A DNA stretch of 64,000 nt from Baylisascaris procyonis (GCA_037389465.1 JAZARR010000221.1:4876501-4940500), one strand, 5' to 3'; positions 34,002-49,130 are shown, counted from the stretch's first letter. The notes: generated by a model not told the origin, from the letters alone. Program-made: numbers and translations.

Positions 34002-36499
34002 ATTAGTTTGAGAAGTTATAGAACATGTTAATTTATATCCTGTATAATTTCTTCTCTACTGTGCCAAGTTTAGATTCGTTATGTGTGTATACTTCTTCCT
34101 ACTTTCACCTCAGACTTGAGTATTTAAACCGAAAATAGTTTATTAAAAACGTTAGTAATGTTCGCAAATAATAAGTTTAACTGCACTAACGTTAAGGTTG
34201 CTCCGAAATGGCTTGATATTACAAAGTTAATAACTTGGTTATACCGTAAAGCTAATAAGAGGGGACCGACTACAGTTAGAACCATTATAAAGCATTAAAA
34301 CATTGAAAAACTCCGTTAAAGGACCCGAAGGAGCCCGTCATCTGGCGTATGCTCACTTCTGACATTAAAAGCTGCCCATTTCATAGTCTCAGTTCGATAC
34401 GATCAAAATGCGGCTAAAGTAGAGAGTAGATCGAAGGAATGGCGCGCAGTTTTTTTTCTTTTCCACAGTGTGCGATAGTCACCGTGTTATAAATCGTCAT
34501 CGATGCTTCTGTATGTTTTGACGTTAAATCCGTCTCTATCTTCTTTTATTCTTCTCTTTAACTTATATAGGTTGTTCAGTAGTGCGCATCATTGAATTTC
34601 AAATATTTTTTTTAACGTGATTTAATTCATTCTAATGTTTTTTTTTCTTTTTTTTTTTAAACGAATTGTTGTTTATATATTATTGTTGAAGAGTTTGAGC
34701 GAATAGCACAAGAAAAGAATTGAATTTACTCGTTGATTATTGCTAAATATTTGCGACGTAGATGAATTCTCTCATTAGCGAACTATTCTTCAATGCTAAA
34801 GAGAACTAATACTGATGTGAATTGTGGATAACGAATGGGAAAAAAAATTAAAAAAGTAGGCGAAAAGATACGACTTTTTTTTTGCACAAGTAATACCCAT
34901 CTCTTCTATCTTAGAAAATCGATTGTTTCTCTAAACGTTCATCGATTCGCCTTATGAATTCAAAGAATTCAGCTAATTTCGAGGATAGTCCTCGAAATTT
35001 TTTTTCTTTCTTTTAAGTAAAAATTAATATTTTGGAAAATTTTTATTACATATTCTATGGAAATTGATACGTATTTTTATATTTTCATACGTTTTAATGT
35101 TTTTTTTTTTGCTAAAGAGTAGTTCTTTATATAATTATTTTCGTTAGAATTATAGTGAAAATTAATAGTAATAAATATTTGTGACAGGGAGCACTTTATC
35201 ACTCAATCAGATATTGTCGAATCTAAATACTAAACTGTTTTCCTTCAGTAAAAAAATTCTGTGTTTAAAAAAAAAGTTGAAATCTTGACAGTTTCAAAAT
35301 ATGTATCAGTTATGACTCCTTATGTTAATAATAAAGGGTTCAAAGGAGGAACTCGATGATTAAAAAACAACCTAATGAGTAATTCCTTCCACCTATATAG
35401 GTGAGGGAATTATTCAACTTTTTTGTTTCAACTCGATTACTTCTTTCTTTCTACAGTTTTTTGCTTCTCTTACCTCCTCTCATAGTAGTAAACGAAATTC
35501 ATTTGTTATTATATACTAATACGTCGAAATATTTTGACGAATTCTTCAATTTCATGCTACGAGAATAAGAGTATAATTGTTTTTCTATTATTTCAGCCAA
35601 TGGAAACGTAGATTTTTGACTGCGTATTTTTAGCTAAAGTTATTTAGTGACATTAAATGGGTGTTAATTTCAACGATTTCATATCTCATCTCAGTGCATT
35701 TAATGAGATTCGTTGACTGCATAAGTGGTCTTTTTCAGAGATTTTTATCTTATCGTTTGAGTAGAATTTTTATCTTAACCTACTCACGCCGACATAAACA
35801 CTTCAAAAGAGAATCGTTTTATTTTTTTAGGAAGCACCATCACTTATTTGAAGGGCATTATTTTCTTGCTTGTTTCGGTTGGTCTATGTTATTCAAGGAA
35901 TATTTTTTTTTGGGCGACGCATTATGGTGTTGAATGTTGTTGCACTCACCATCTAAACATTTTCTTGTCCAAGATGAGGTGCTTACAAACGGCTGCTCCA
36001 GTGCCTCGTTTTTTATGCGTAGAAAGAGTCGGATTTGCATTGAAAGTGACTCCGCGGTTTATCTCACTCATTCACGAAAATATGCACAATCCTTATCGAG
36101 TTGTTTCATCCATTTGCTAAGTGCTTTTCCTTATTATACATGTTTATGATTTACTGTGCTTATCATTGCTTACTAATAGGAAGGCAGTGTCCGTTTGCAA
36201 TTCAAAGTTAAATGCGTTCAGGATGCGCGAATCTTACGCTGAATAATCTTTCCCGGGAAAAGCAACCTTCACATGTCTTGCTTCAATGAATAGGATTGCT
36301 TTTCTAGATTAGATTTGCGCTGAGTCCAATTGAGAGAGGCAACTTACGCGAATCTTACATCAGTTTCAGTGAGGGCATGCGCACCTCGCGCTCTAAGTCG
36401 AGATTGTGCAAATGTTATTTTCGATTTTGATACGACCAACTGTGTTTAGAGGAGTGGTGCATATGCTGCGTCGTTCCTGCTTAAAGGCGACGTAGGCGC
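34002..36499. other. AT-rich DNA without a recognised gene
   Basis: Poly-T and poly-A runs are common. Around 35850-36120 three plus-strand frames and one minus-strand frame are open at once, which argues for chance rather than coding. The string GCGAATCTTAC occurs at 36225 and again near 36349. Confidence 0.5.
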
Positions 36500-36657
36500 A
36501 GATCATATTCTGCCGATCATGCGGTTGTGCGTAAGGCATAGATCATATTCTGCCCATCGTGCGGTTGTGCGCAATGCGTACGTAGATCATATTTTGCCCA
36601 CTATGCGATTGTGCGCAAGGCATAGATCATATTTTGCCCACTGTGGGGTTGCGCGCG
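36500..36657. repeat. Tandem repeat, about four units of 40-44 bp
   Basis: Units beginning AGATCATATT(C/T)TGCC start at 36500, 36540, 36584 and 36624. Each ends in a GCGGTTGTGCG-like string. Units are imperfect in length and sequence. No frame is maintained. Confidence 0.85.
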
Positions 36658-39600
36658 ATATTTGAACTTGTTTTCTTCTCTGGCGTCTTGCGCATATATT
36701 TAAACTTCTTCAATGGCGTCCATTTTTGTTTTTCGTTCATATCTTTGCGCTACGTTCATCCTTCATTCTCCACGTTGGAAGATGATGTGTTCTTCTTATA
36801 CTGCTATCATCGTTCGTGGACTTTCATAATGTAGGACGCATTATATTTTGTCTTTGGAATTAGTCAAAAATTAGTCAAATTGCCTCACAATTCAACGCGG
36901 AGCAATATTTTGAATGAAAATGAAATTTTATTTAAATTTTCATTTTTTTTTTCATTTTATTTGCTAATATCATATGAATGAAACATGCAAAAGGGGGATT
37001 TCTTGTTTTCACAGTTGGTAAAGAATATTCAACCATAATTACCTACTGTCCTACTCCTCTTTCTGTTTTTATGTTTGACAAGGTTGTTGATACAACTGCG
37101 TAATCGTTTGATGCATTTATTTTGAACAAATTTCCTAGTTTTGCAAATTAATATTTTCTAAATAAAGAGACTGATGGCGTTTCATCGCCAAATAAGGTGG
37201 TGACCTGATTGCTTAGAGGGGGAACTGTTGATTGCTAGAGGAAGTGCTGCCCTAGTGAGAACAGAATCCAGAATATCCAACATTAGCTCTTCTATGTTTT
37301 ATTCAAATCTTGTTATGGTTACGTTTTTAATGATTTATTATGGATCATTGTAGACATGATGTATTTAGGCGTCGTTAGGTGATAATAGGTAAAGATCAGA
37401 CTTTATATGATTCTAGAATGCTTAGATGAATTCTAGAATTCTAGTGAAGAATTTAAGAGCGTAGATGATTAATATGTGGTATATGGTACGACGCAGAACG
37501 TAGACACACACATGAATGATGATGAGGAAATGTGGTACATGTAATTGTATGCGATTGCTACTTTCTTGGCGTTCGCTAATATATTTCAATGCATGGAATT
37601 AAGGATACTTGTATTATGTTGGTAGAAGAAAGGCGGTATCTAATTTTTGAGGTTCTCGGTTGCAGTGGTAATATTTTTTCGGATTTTTTTTTGATTGATC
37701 GTCCAGTGAGAGATGAGATGCCATTTGATTGAATATAATGAACACTTTTAGTTGTTTTTGAGATTCTTCGTTAGTGTTTATGATGTAATGATCGAATGCT
37801 CCAGTCTGTACGTTCTCTTTCAGTTAATAACTCATCGCTAAATTGTAATTATAAAATTATTGACTATTTAATAAAAAAGAGCTTTCGAGTAGTTTAAACA
37901 ATGCCGCCACCCATTTGTATAATAAAAAAATATGGGTTTTTTTTTCTCAGTTCTATTCGCTTCCTGATGTTTAGTTGTTGTATTCTTCAAAAATTTTATC
38001 TTTTTTATTATCATTTATGATTTTGCGGTCAAACTAAGACGCCAACGTGTCGTAGAATACGAAAGAAGAGGTGTGTTGCGTGTGGAAATTTAGCTTGCTT
38101 CTTTGTGAAAGCAATATTGCCTTAGTTTCGCAAAGGAATTTTTACAAAAATGAGAGATTTAGAAGATGCATAAAAGCTTAAGAAATGCATTGGAAAATTG
38201 CTATTGAGCGATTTTTTTTTTTTTTTTTCACTGAAAATGATCAAGAAAAAGGTACGTTGTTGTAGCGATTTTCACTGAAAACTCGTAGAGCTAGGATCAA
38301 CCGGTTTCGATGTCTATCGCGTTCAAATTTGTCAATGATTGTTGCCTCATGTTTGTTTTTATTTTTCCCTAAATTACAAGTTTTCGGTATTAGAGTAAAG
38401 AATTGAATTTCAAAAAAAAAAAAGGTTTCATATCACTGAAAGTGTTTATTTGCTTTTACCGCATGGCAATAATATTATAAGATGCATCTGTCAAATTTTT
38501 TCCTTTTGTTTCCTGTCGACTTATCAATTCAAATATTTTAAGTTGAATTTCTACTGCCTTCACGTTTTTTTTGACAATGCTCAAAAATTTACATATGCAC
38601 CTTGCGAGTTCGTTCTACCGCATTGTTGACCACATTTTCACTCTAAGATGATTGATGGTCTTCCAAACCAAAAAGGTTTTCTTGGCATTTGATTCGTTAG
38701 AGATTTATTTTTTATTTTTTTTTGGCATCATCGAGGTTGCCACGGAAATAGCCAAGCAAGGAATAGGAGCGCTGATTTTGCCTTCACAAGCTGAAAAAAA
38801 TTCATCAAACGTGACATATAGGTGTTGTCTGAAAAAGAACAGTTTATTGTAAAGGATATCGGGACATAATGGACGCAATCAAAAAGCGTAACGGAAACCG
38901 AGATATGCTGTAATTGGACGAGCTCAATATCGATATTTTATTAGAGACACTCATCTATATGCTTTATAGGCGGGGGGGGGGAATGGATGGATAAGATCCA
39001 TTGCATCGTTTAGTAGGAGTCTCCGTCCATGAGCACTTTACTCTACGTACGTTCTGAAGGTATGGTTGACGTGCACCAAATTTATTTCGAGATCGAGGCG
39101 AAACAAAAAGGGAGTTGAAGGTGAGCGTGTGAGAAGCCGTAGAGAAAATAAACAAACGAAAACAGCTGATAAACGACCGACGGGCTGCAACTCATGCCCC
39201 ATGCTTCGGATTCAGATACAGCAGCTACTGCAGCTATACATGCTTATACCATTTAGCTGTGGTGTTTATCTTGTCTCTATGATTCCGACTGAGGACCTTG
39301 AGATGGTGAGTCGTCTGGTACCAGGGACGGGGTTGCAGACGATGATATCACTAGGCGCTTTTTGAAACGTTTCAGAACAGCTTCATCAAGCAGATAGTGA
39401 GCGCATACTCGATGGCGGGTCCATGGTGCCAAAATTTGCACTCTTCATTGAGGCAGCGGTCCAATAAGTATCGTTCACTGATATCATTTCTTTTTTCTAC
39501 TTCTTTCTTTACAATGCTTTTATTTTCTAGCTGATTTCCTATCATTTTTGACATCCTCATATGGAGCTCTTTGTGTCCAGAAGTCTGCTTCAACGTAACA

Positions 39601-42446
39601 TTTTTACACTTTTCTAAGCGCATCATTTCTGTGTAGCTTGGAGGTGTCTCTCTCCCCCCCCCCCCCCCCTCCCGCTCCCAAAAAAGCTTCGGTTACGACC
39701 GCGACTCATCGTTTATCCTCACAGTTGATGACTAAGATGTCGCAGAGAATGATCTGGATATAGGAACTGTTTGCCGAAAAGTGAGTGAAATAGCCTGAAA
39801 ATTGAACGGAACATTGAATTAGCTTGTTTAATTGGTGCTATATGCTCTAAAGATACGAACGAGTGTATAATCGACTAATATTATGAAATGGTGGATTGAT
39901 GGTTGATGATGGATGAAATTGATGGCACATCTCGTGCTCATACAACAAGTAACATCTGGCTGCATTCTCATGAAAATGTGATCACTCCTATAGATCCCAA
40001 TAGATATGCCCATTCTTCCAGCAAAATGTAGCAATTACCTGTATGCACATAACGTTACATTTTTCCGATTGTACGACGACTGTCATTAGATCGTTATTGA
40101 TACGTTGAAGGCTCTTTATATATGTTTACTATTATTTACAATCTTTGCTGTCATATGGTTACGTACCAATTAGGCAAGTCGGCTAATGCATTTTTGTTTT
40201 CAACGGAAATAACTTTTCAACGAGTAATCGATGTGCACCTATTCAGGTTATGATGTTTGAACGTTGAGGGAGAGAGAGAGTACGTTTGGTGAAGATGATT
40301 TCGGTTGAAATTTGTAAGGAAGAGAATATTATCATTAGCATGATGAGCATAATTTAAGAAATTATTTGTGCTGAAAATAGATATGCATAAGAATTTTTGA
40401 GAAATTATAAACGGAAAGCATCTTTTTGCCTCGAAAATTTTAGCATATTTTATGTGCTGTTTAATCGAGCTCAACTTGCGATTGGCTATACGTTTTGTTG
40501 AGTTTGTTTCATTTTTAGAGACACTTAAATTCTTACAAAATTGTTTATCTATACGCTTATCGTTTAGGAAAATTTCATGCGAATTTTATATCTCATTTAT
40601 CTAATTTTTTTTTTCTTCACTCTATCTAAATAATCGTGGAATTTTTCTTTATGATTGTAACTGCTATTCTAAATTGATAGATTCATTGTTAGTATTTTTG
40701 GAGAACGATCGAGTTTCTGAGGTATATAAGCAACAAAATGACACTCTGTCTTATTTAAAATTCGTTTCAAATTTTCGTTTTTCCCTCTTTTTGCATGCCA
40801 CCAAATCTTTGTTCCCCAATGTTCCTCTTAACTTCTCTCAGTTTACTTTGGCAGGCCTCAATAAAGGCACCATTAGACTTATTGAGAAAATTCTGTTCAA
40901 CAATCAAGTAGATTACTCATGGTATAACGATAAAATGTAAATAGTATAAATAGTAATAGCTCATGGTGTAATGTAATAATAATTTAATCAAGTAGATTTA
41001 ATAGCTGTAAATAGTAATTTAAAAAGTGCTTGCACCATGTATAGGATTTTTGGATCAATAGTATATTGTAGTTTTTTTACACTGTATTTTCGTCATTTAT
41101 AAATATTTCATCTCCAAATGCTGAAATGCTGCCAGCTTAAATATGTGTCTATTTTTTAAACCGGTCATTGCTATAAGCTGTTCTCAAATATGTGCTTTCC
41201 ACATCCCTCCTCAGATACGGTATATACTCATCTATCTTTTTTCACTTATTCCTCATTAGATATGCCTTTGTTTGCAACAGTCGGGGCTTATAAGCGGTGA
41301 ATTATTAAGTTACTCTTAGTAAAGTAATTGTACTAATCGCAGCAGCATTCCAAGTCATTCTGATATTGGGAATGGATCCTTTGAGCATATGAGGCCATAT
41401 GTAGCCGCTAGTAACTTGCTTACCAAAGGTTACGAAGTATTTGTAGATTGTTTCGGACAGACTGAATAGCCCACTTTAATTATCCGCATTGTAGATACAT
41501 CAAAAGTAGCGAATCCCTTAATCATGCTCACAAGATACTTCATGTGGGGGTAGCATTATTAGATAGCTGTAAAATTAAGGCGAACTCATCATGACGTCAT
41601 TAATTCAATGAGTGCGATTATTTAGTATGAAGTGATTGATAGGATTCGTTATTATTCATAGAGGTGCATCATCTGAATGCTGTAAGTGTCGCATTAATCT
41701 GTATGCTATCTTGCATCGAAAATGGTGATTATAAGAAGCTCTAATCGTATATGCTTTAGCATTATCAAAGCATAAAATTCGACTTATATTCGAGTCTGAA
41801 CTCCGCTTGCAGGCAATAAGCCGGATAATCGGATACTAACCGTAAGCCAACCGGATACGAAAAATAGCCCTAGCAAAAAAAAAAAAAATCCGGATTACTA
41901 TGAAATCGATGAGGATTATTGTTTGGTGTTTCGATGGCAGTATATGCTTTTTTATTAGTTCTTATGGTTTAATGAGCTATTCGGCGGTAGTTTATAGTTG
42001 ACAACGTTTGTGACATTATTGAATTTCACTTTCATCATGAAATTTCTTCTCCATTATATATGTAGTGCTTCTAATATGAAGATTACTGTTGATTTATATC
42101 TTTTCTAGAGTGGAGAATTTACTTACGTTTAGTTGGAATTTTTGATGATGGTTATTCTCGAAAAGATTCTATGAACGCAATTCTAGCTGAGCTTTAGTTA
42201 CGAAGTGATCTTTTCTCTTGCTGTATTTTACTAGGTTTTATGGTGAATGGTTTCGGGTTCTTAGAAGAGACTTCAGACATCTGTTTACGTGACATGCATA
42301 TTGTTGAGTGGTAAACATGTGCACGCACTTACCACTGGTCACTGTATCTACGGGTGGTCAATGGGTCTGTGTGTGTGTGCAATTGTGCGCAATGATCATT
42401 CACAATATCATTGGCCATCAATCGATTATGATGTTGCGTTGTTGGT
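36658..42446. other. Gene-poor stretch with isolated exon-like segments
   Basis: Mostly AT-rich DNA. One segment, 38736-38821, is bounded by AG and GT and reads VATEIAKQGIGALILPSQ in one frame, which is protein-like. G/C homopolymers lie at about 38971-38980 (G) and 39654-39669 (C). Frames of 80-100 codons at 39066-39365 and 40674-40940 have no recognisable domain. No known gene or RNA gene was found. Confidence 0.5.
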
Positions 42447-42452
42447 TGTGTG

Positions 42453-42524
<72 letters not shown>
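42447..42524. repeat. (TG)n microsatellite
   Basis: About 78 bases of TG with a single C interruption near the left end and TA interruptions at the right end. All open frames across it (poly Cys-Val or Thr-His) are translated repeat. Confidence 0.97.
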
Positions 42525-42527
<3 letters not shown>

Positions 42528-45500
42528 TTTTCTTGTTTTTGTCAATGCATTGCACTTTCGATGCGGCACACATGGCTTGCCGTAGTTATTCACCAAACAG
42601 TATTCAATCATGAAAGTTGTTTTCTTTCCATCATTACTGCGTTAACTTATTTCTTTATTTTCATTGTCATCTGTGCTAACAAGTTTTAAATTTTTTTTTC
42701 CCTGTGGAAATCGATCTATAGCTTAATCCAGTTTAATATATCATTGAGAAACATGCTATCTGTCGTGAGTTGCATTAATTATTCTTTTTATTGAAGCAGA
42801 ATAATGTCTTTTTTTCTGGGGAATTCTACTTTAATTTTGAGGAGATATGGTGAACGTTTAAAAGTCTCTAACAAAATTTAAGATGAGAAATAAGTGCAGT
42901 TGTTACATCTCACATTTTTTCTTCTTTCTGCAACTCAAGTTTAACGAATTCACTCGGTTGAAAAAAATTTTCGTCCACTAATTTTGAAAATATTAGTGTA
43001 GAGCATTTTTTTTTTTTTGTTCACAAAACGTTTCTTAACCACGAACTTTGTTTGATGGTTTAAAATGTTGGACATTATTTCGAGATAAGTTGGCCCTTCT
43101 TGAAAATCCTTAACTTCTACTACATGAAAACGAACGAAGTGTTCTTCTTTTTATAATACAATTTGACAATCCGGTTTTGGGCTTATAGATAAGAAGAAAA
43201 CAAGAGGAACTCTATGCATTATGGCTGCATTTGCAACCAATTGCGTAAGAGATTCTTGTTGAATTTTATTAATTTCTATATAAGCAATGCTTAAACGGGG
43301 TAATCAGATTTTACTTAATGAATATATATGCAATCGTATGTCATTAAGAATGAATATGTAGGTAATATATAATCAATTTTAATGCATCATAGATTAATTA
43401 AAGTACGATTAATTAAAGTTTTTTATCAGTTGTTTTTAATGATTATCGTTCATTTTGTTGACTTGACCATTGGCTAATGCTTATTTAGATTGCATGTTTT
43501 GCATGCAAATGAATTGGTGTTTTATTTTGGAGGAGATGACTATTATAGTTCGAGGAATAAACTCTTCATTTTGGAAGATAATAAATGAGGAGAAATTAAT
43601 AATCATAGGAAAAGTTTTAAAGGATTGTATTGTACATTTAAGAATTAGTTCACTTCGATATAATAGTAAATAACCGAAAGTATTGAAAAGAATACTCGCG
43701 AGGACTCTAATAAACTAACTGAAGAAAGATGTTTAGAAAATCTCACGATGCGGGCACTTTCTTTCCTTCTCCCTTCAACTCCATCTCCCCACCATCACCA
43801 CCACCATCACCTCTATGAAGACGTTAGATCCTGATGATTAAGCAATTCTTTTTTTTTTTTTTCATAGGATTTTCTACACTTTTGTGATGCCGTGAAAGAT
43901 CTGTAAAATTTATGCGTTTATCTGTTTTTAATCAAATGCGCTAATCTTCCAAATATTTCGCCTTTGATTGAGGTGATTTTTTTTACCACAATTTTAATGC
44001 ATCATAGGTTGATAATAGATTAATATTCATTTTGTGATGGCTCATGTTTACTATCATTTCTTGCATTTATTCGAACGTTAGAGGCGTTACTGGTATATCG
44101 TCGAATCATACAGGTACTCAAAAGACGGGTATCTGTGAACATTTTTTGATGTTGGCATTGTTGTTTAAATTTTAATATTTTTACCACAAATGAGGGTATT
44201 TACTATACTTATACTTTTCATAAGGGTTTTAAGCTGTACTAATGCTTTCGCATCATCACTTTCAATTGCTCATCGTATTGTCATTCGCAACGCTCTCTTT
44301 GACTCGTTTAGATTATCCGCCGAATTTTTCATCTTTCATTGAATATCGGTTGTTGATTACAATAAGTAGAATTATATTCTTTTATTCAATATTGTTGGCA
44401 TATATTATTGGCAGCTATTATTCTCATGGCTTTCTTTTATTGTTTTATAGTCATATGAAATAGGGTTGTGAAGCTTTATTAAAGGAATGTTGTTTAATTT
44501 GCAAGAAGAACGTTTTCCTTGTAAGAATTTTTTATGGGGAATTTCATCTCAGCCTAAGCAAATAGATTCCTTAGGCTAATGAAGCTTTTTTTCTGCAAAA
44601 TCCATTATTCTAGGCAAGCAGAATTTGTTCAATATGCACGATAATTGAAATCGTTATCAATGTTTCAAAATAGTGCTCTAATATCCAGTAGCGATGACAA
44701 CGAGTGAATTTTGAGACCTCGTGTTGTCATAGTTAATGAGTTTTTTTGCGAAGCGATTCGCGATTTTCTTCAAAGGTCACATTTGGAAAGGGAGACGATC
44801 GAAAAATTTTTAATTGAGATTATTCTGATTATTATGGTATCGAGATGAAATTATTGGAGAATTTTTGTCTATAATTTTGTTGAGAATATATTGATTTTTT
44901 GTGAAATCATTTAAAAAAATGTGGCATATTCGATGAGAAATCTATAGCTATTTTGGTCGAGCTTATTGAATGTTAAACTGATGTTTTATCTACTGACTGT
45001 GCCTTCTAACTTTTTTCCGCTCATTTTTGCAAAATGATGCAATGCGGCAGTGCGACTTTCTATTGTCTATTGTTATCCCCAAGTTTTTCATCCAACAAAA
45101 GGAGGCTAATAAATATATTTACATACTTTCTGGCATTTTTTTTTTCTTCTGCTACATTGTACATTCTTAGAAAAGAGTAAATTTTTATCTTTTCTCGCTT
45201 AAGAATATATCATTATTTTTTATCTCTCTCTTTCATATTAGTCTATTAGAAAGCATTAAAAGAACAATAAAATAAAGTTTTATTTATTTTTTCTTGTACA
45301 ATCAATCGGTTGCATCAATTTTCTACGAAGAAAAATTTCATTTTCAGATGGGCGTCAAGTCGTTCGCAGATTTAAAAAAGCCAATTTCCAGGTTTCATGT
45401 CACCTACCAATAACTCATTAATGACGAACAAACGGAAATAAAATTAAATTTTTTTTTTTTCAGCTGCCATAATTTTTGCGATCGATTAGATAAAATTGTG

Positions 45501-45802
45501 AGAGGATGAAGAGTGCCGCCCATAAACAATTTCGCTGTAATACGTTTTCTACTAAAGAACCCCTTCCGATGAAGCGATAATTTTTGAAATATATACTCAA
45601 AAAGAATTTTTGACATTTTTTTTCGCGACTAAAGAACGGCTCTTCAAATATAACATTATGAGATTAATATACCGAAAAAAATTATTCGATATACAGCCAT
45701 GTAACCGATGAATTATGCATTGCTACAAGTTTGCCGTTTTTTTTAGTTTTGATCGTTGCGATTTTATATCTTTTTGCGATGTAGGCTTTGTCAAAAAGAG
45801 AT

Positions 45803-45804
<2 letters not shown>
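42525..45804. other. AT-rich DNA without a recognised gene
   Basis: Poly-T runs and short chance frames only. A small inverted repeat (AGCCTAAG...CTTAGGCT) lies near 44552-44577. A CCACCATCACCACC-like stretch lies at about 43789-43811. Confidence 0.5.

Positions 45805-45861
<57 letters not shown>
45805..45861. repeat. (AT)n microsatellite
   Basis: An uninterrupted run of about 57 bases of alternating A and T. Confidence 0.97.
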
Positions 45862-45863
<2 letters not shown>

Positions 45864-48800
45864 AATATCAACGTTTATAACCAATGGACGATGCAAATTT
45901 CTTTCTCATAATTAATTGTGTTATCAAAATTCTCTCCTTTTTCTTGCTATAGAAAGTATGCTCTGTGTTGGAACGTTTTCCCAGAATATTTTCTTCTATT
46001 TGATAGAATTCTTTTATTTCATTGTTTTTTTTTTTTTTTTTAATTGTAAGCGAAACCTAAGAGTTGAAATTTATTTGTTAAAATTTTCGCTAAAACTATC
46101 TACAATTTCATTTCGAAATGATCATATTCACTGATATTTTTAGTGCATCAATGATTAATGATCAATGATAAATTTATGTCGATTTTTGAACTTTCCATAT
46201 GTGATAAACAACAAAATGCTTTTGGCTAATCTCGGCGGTGTAATGCAATCGGATCGTTCTTTAATAGGGGAGCGTTCTTTCGACTTATATTGTTATTATT
46301 TTTTGTAGTTGCGATGTTTAAAGAACAGTCATTTTTTTTCCGTTGTTTTGATATCGGTTTTGAGGATTTTTTGTGGCGAAGAAAGTTGGACAATTGCATT
46401 TTGAGATTTTCATTAAGATGCAGCATAAAGCTTGATCCTGTATCGTAATTTTGCATTTCATAATCACTATCTGCTTTCATGCTATTTTTCAACGTCTTTA
46501 TGGCTTCTGATATCTTTTAGAGCTTCAGATGGATTTTTTTTAGAAGTTTTTCTATTCATAGCATGCGAAAAAATTCACCGTTCTGATATCTCCGATGAAA
46601 CCGACGTTTATAACATATTTTGGCGATGTATGAATGCGCATTGTCGATGGCACCATGGCAGACTTTAAGACCATGACAATTAAAGCAATGTTACGATGGA
46701 GAATTCCATCACCTCATTATTTCGCAATAATCTATCGTATACACATTAAACCGCATCAGTTACCGTATGCACCCGAAATCGTGCGCTGAAGCCGACCTAG
46801 CTGTTGAATTTAATAAGGGCAAGTAGACGCATGCATACGGTGGCGCATCTTGCAGTCTTTTGCGTTCAGGTTATATGTGTGCTGCAAGCAGTGCGCCATT
46901 CAACGCTTATTCTTAGCTCCAGTTCTATAGCATCTGGCTCGAAAAGCGTGATTACAGCCCAGTGCAATCATTTTGCACCGCTTGCGGGAAAATAGATTAG
47001 GCTATTTATGGAGCTGGAAAATGAAAAGCAGATCTTTTGAAGTATATGCAAGTTTTATGTATATTCTTTTATAGGAAGCATTTTGTCATCTGTTTTAATT
47101 CGATGCATTTCGTAAATATTTCGCAAAGAAAGTAACATCTGCCACCTATAGAGTTGACGTCTGGTGGCTATATTATTGTTGCAGATATGTTGTAGCTATT
47201 TGAAAGAAATGTATTCAAAATAAAAATATTCAGTACGTGAAGGGACAAGTATCCAAATGACTGTAATTTGTTAGTCGGTTGTCAGGCAGCAAGGTTAATC
47301 TACTTTTAGACTCCTCAGCTCAAACTTGTTCGACTCGACTTCTTTCCCTAATGAAATCTCGAATAAAAAATTTGTCTCATTCTTTTATATTCTTCTAGCT
47401 AACATAAATTGCTGCCAACACTATATGATGCATTCCTCTTGAATTTGAGAAAAGTAGTGCTTATTTTATTCAATCTTATAACTAGCAAATGTTTTCGATT
47501 GGGAAAAATTTTGTTTACAATTTTTCAGCTAAAAGGGGCATATTACATATTCCTTTTAGAAGCGATTGTTGCTTTTAGTTAATTTGAGATAATAGTGCGT
47601 ATTTTTGCCCTTTCTTCCTTTCACGCTTTCGTTTATAGATTTTTTTCTGATGGCCTATCCATTCTTTCTGGAAGGGGAGAAGGATGGTTGCATCTGTAGA
47701 TGTTGGGGGTGACAAATCCTTCAGTTGCATTTAAATGAGATCTTTTTGAAGTGTTGATCTTTTCTTTTGCATTTCTCATTCTTTCAGCGTTCTTGAAAAA
47801 AAAAATTCAAATCTTCTTCATAGACAAAAACTTCTCTGTCAGCTTTTTTTATGAGCATTTGAGAAAAAAAGCATGCAGCCAACGCTTTTCCTTTCAAAAA
47901 AACGATGTGCACAGGAGGATATCAGCACAGGTTATTGAAATTCTCCCTTTCCTAAATACACCATTACCTGTTGGACAGACATAGATAAGCCAAATTTTAT
48001 TGGTTGTTTTGACTTTTTGAGTTGCAAAATTTGACGTGTTAATGAAAGTTTAGCAGATAAGCTTATATGCTATGCTTATGGCCGTATATATTAAACGATA
48101 AATCTGCATTCCTCGCAGCAGTCAACATTGTTCTCCATAAAAAACAAGGCTGATGTGATAGCCGAATTTTCCGCTTGAATCGTCGTATTGTTCGCTTTTC
48201 ACTCGATCTTTTCTCCCTGTCTTTGTTCTCCATCCACTTTGATCGCTAGCTTAACGAGTTGAATTGTCTCTTGCTCCTTTGCTTATCCACTCATTTCTTC
48301 CGCTATACATTTGCCCGGCTAGTATCAAACTTCGTTAGTTAAGGCTTTCAAAAAGTTTATCGGTGGTCGACATCGTAAATTTTTTCACGCCCACACATGC
48401 ATACAACAAGGCATAACAATAATGACATGTTTTATTTCGTCTAAAAGGATGCAGCACACGAAAATGCGCGAACTTGCAACTTGCCACATCATAGAGCCGC
48501 ATCTCAAATAATTTTATTAAGCGAATCAGGTGATTATGCAACAAATTCTCGAAGACAGCTTCCTTTGTCGAAAGAGGAGAGCAACAACGCTCTTATATGC
48601 ATATTTTCTACACTTCAGTTTATTAGATGTTGTCGAATGGCATATATGATTTTTAACGATTTGAAGTTTTGTGCTCGCGTGCAAATAAAAATTTGCAAAT
48701 AAAAGCAGCCAGAAGTGCAAAAATATGAAAACATTAGGGCTTTAGATTGCTTTTTTTGAAAGACAATGCTTTATCCTGCTGTACAGATGTCCTTTACGAT

Positions 48801-49130
48801 ATGCTTAGATAATTTCAGATTTCCTTTTCTTAAAACATACTTATTACATAATAGAACAAGCTTTAAATAGGCCGTTTGTTATCTTCAGTTAATTTTCGGG
48901 AAAAGTTACGGCTCATAACACGAAAGCGGTGCGCTACAATATAAAACAAGGTCCTCAATTCAAAGTGTGAAGTTAAACAATAGAACTGGATTGAAGCATT
49001 TTTGACAAACAGGGAAAATAGGAAAACGCAGCCGAATGTAGTGCGCATTTGTAGTGCCAATATATTGACTCGCCTTCGAACATGATCGGGCTAATGCATT
49101 ACGGATCTTAATTTTACAGAGGGAAACGCT
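45862..49130. other. AT-rich DNA without a recognised gene
   Basis: Short frames on both strands, none with a recognisable motif. The parts around 46560-46990 and 48340-48570 are somewhat less AT-rich than average but have no consistent frame. Confidence 0.5.

Noticed and set aside
39066..39365. 99-codon Arg/Lys-rich frame
   Set aside because: No family or clean exon boundaries, and the composition changes abruptly along its length.
42289..42689. Four overlapping frames rich in Cys/Val or Thr/His
   Set aside because: They are translations of the TG microsatellite in several frames and both strands.
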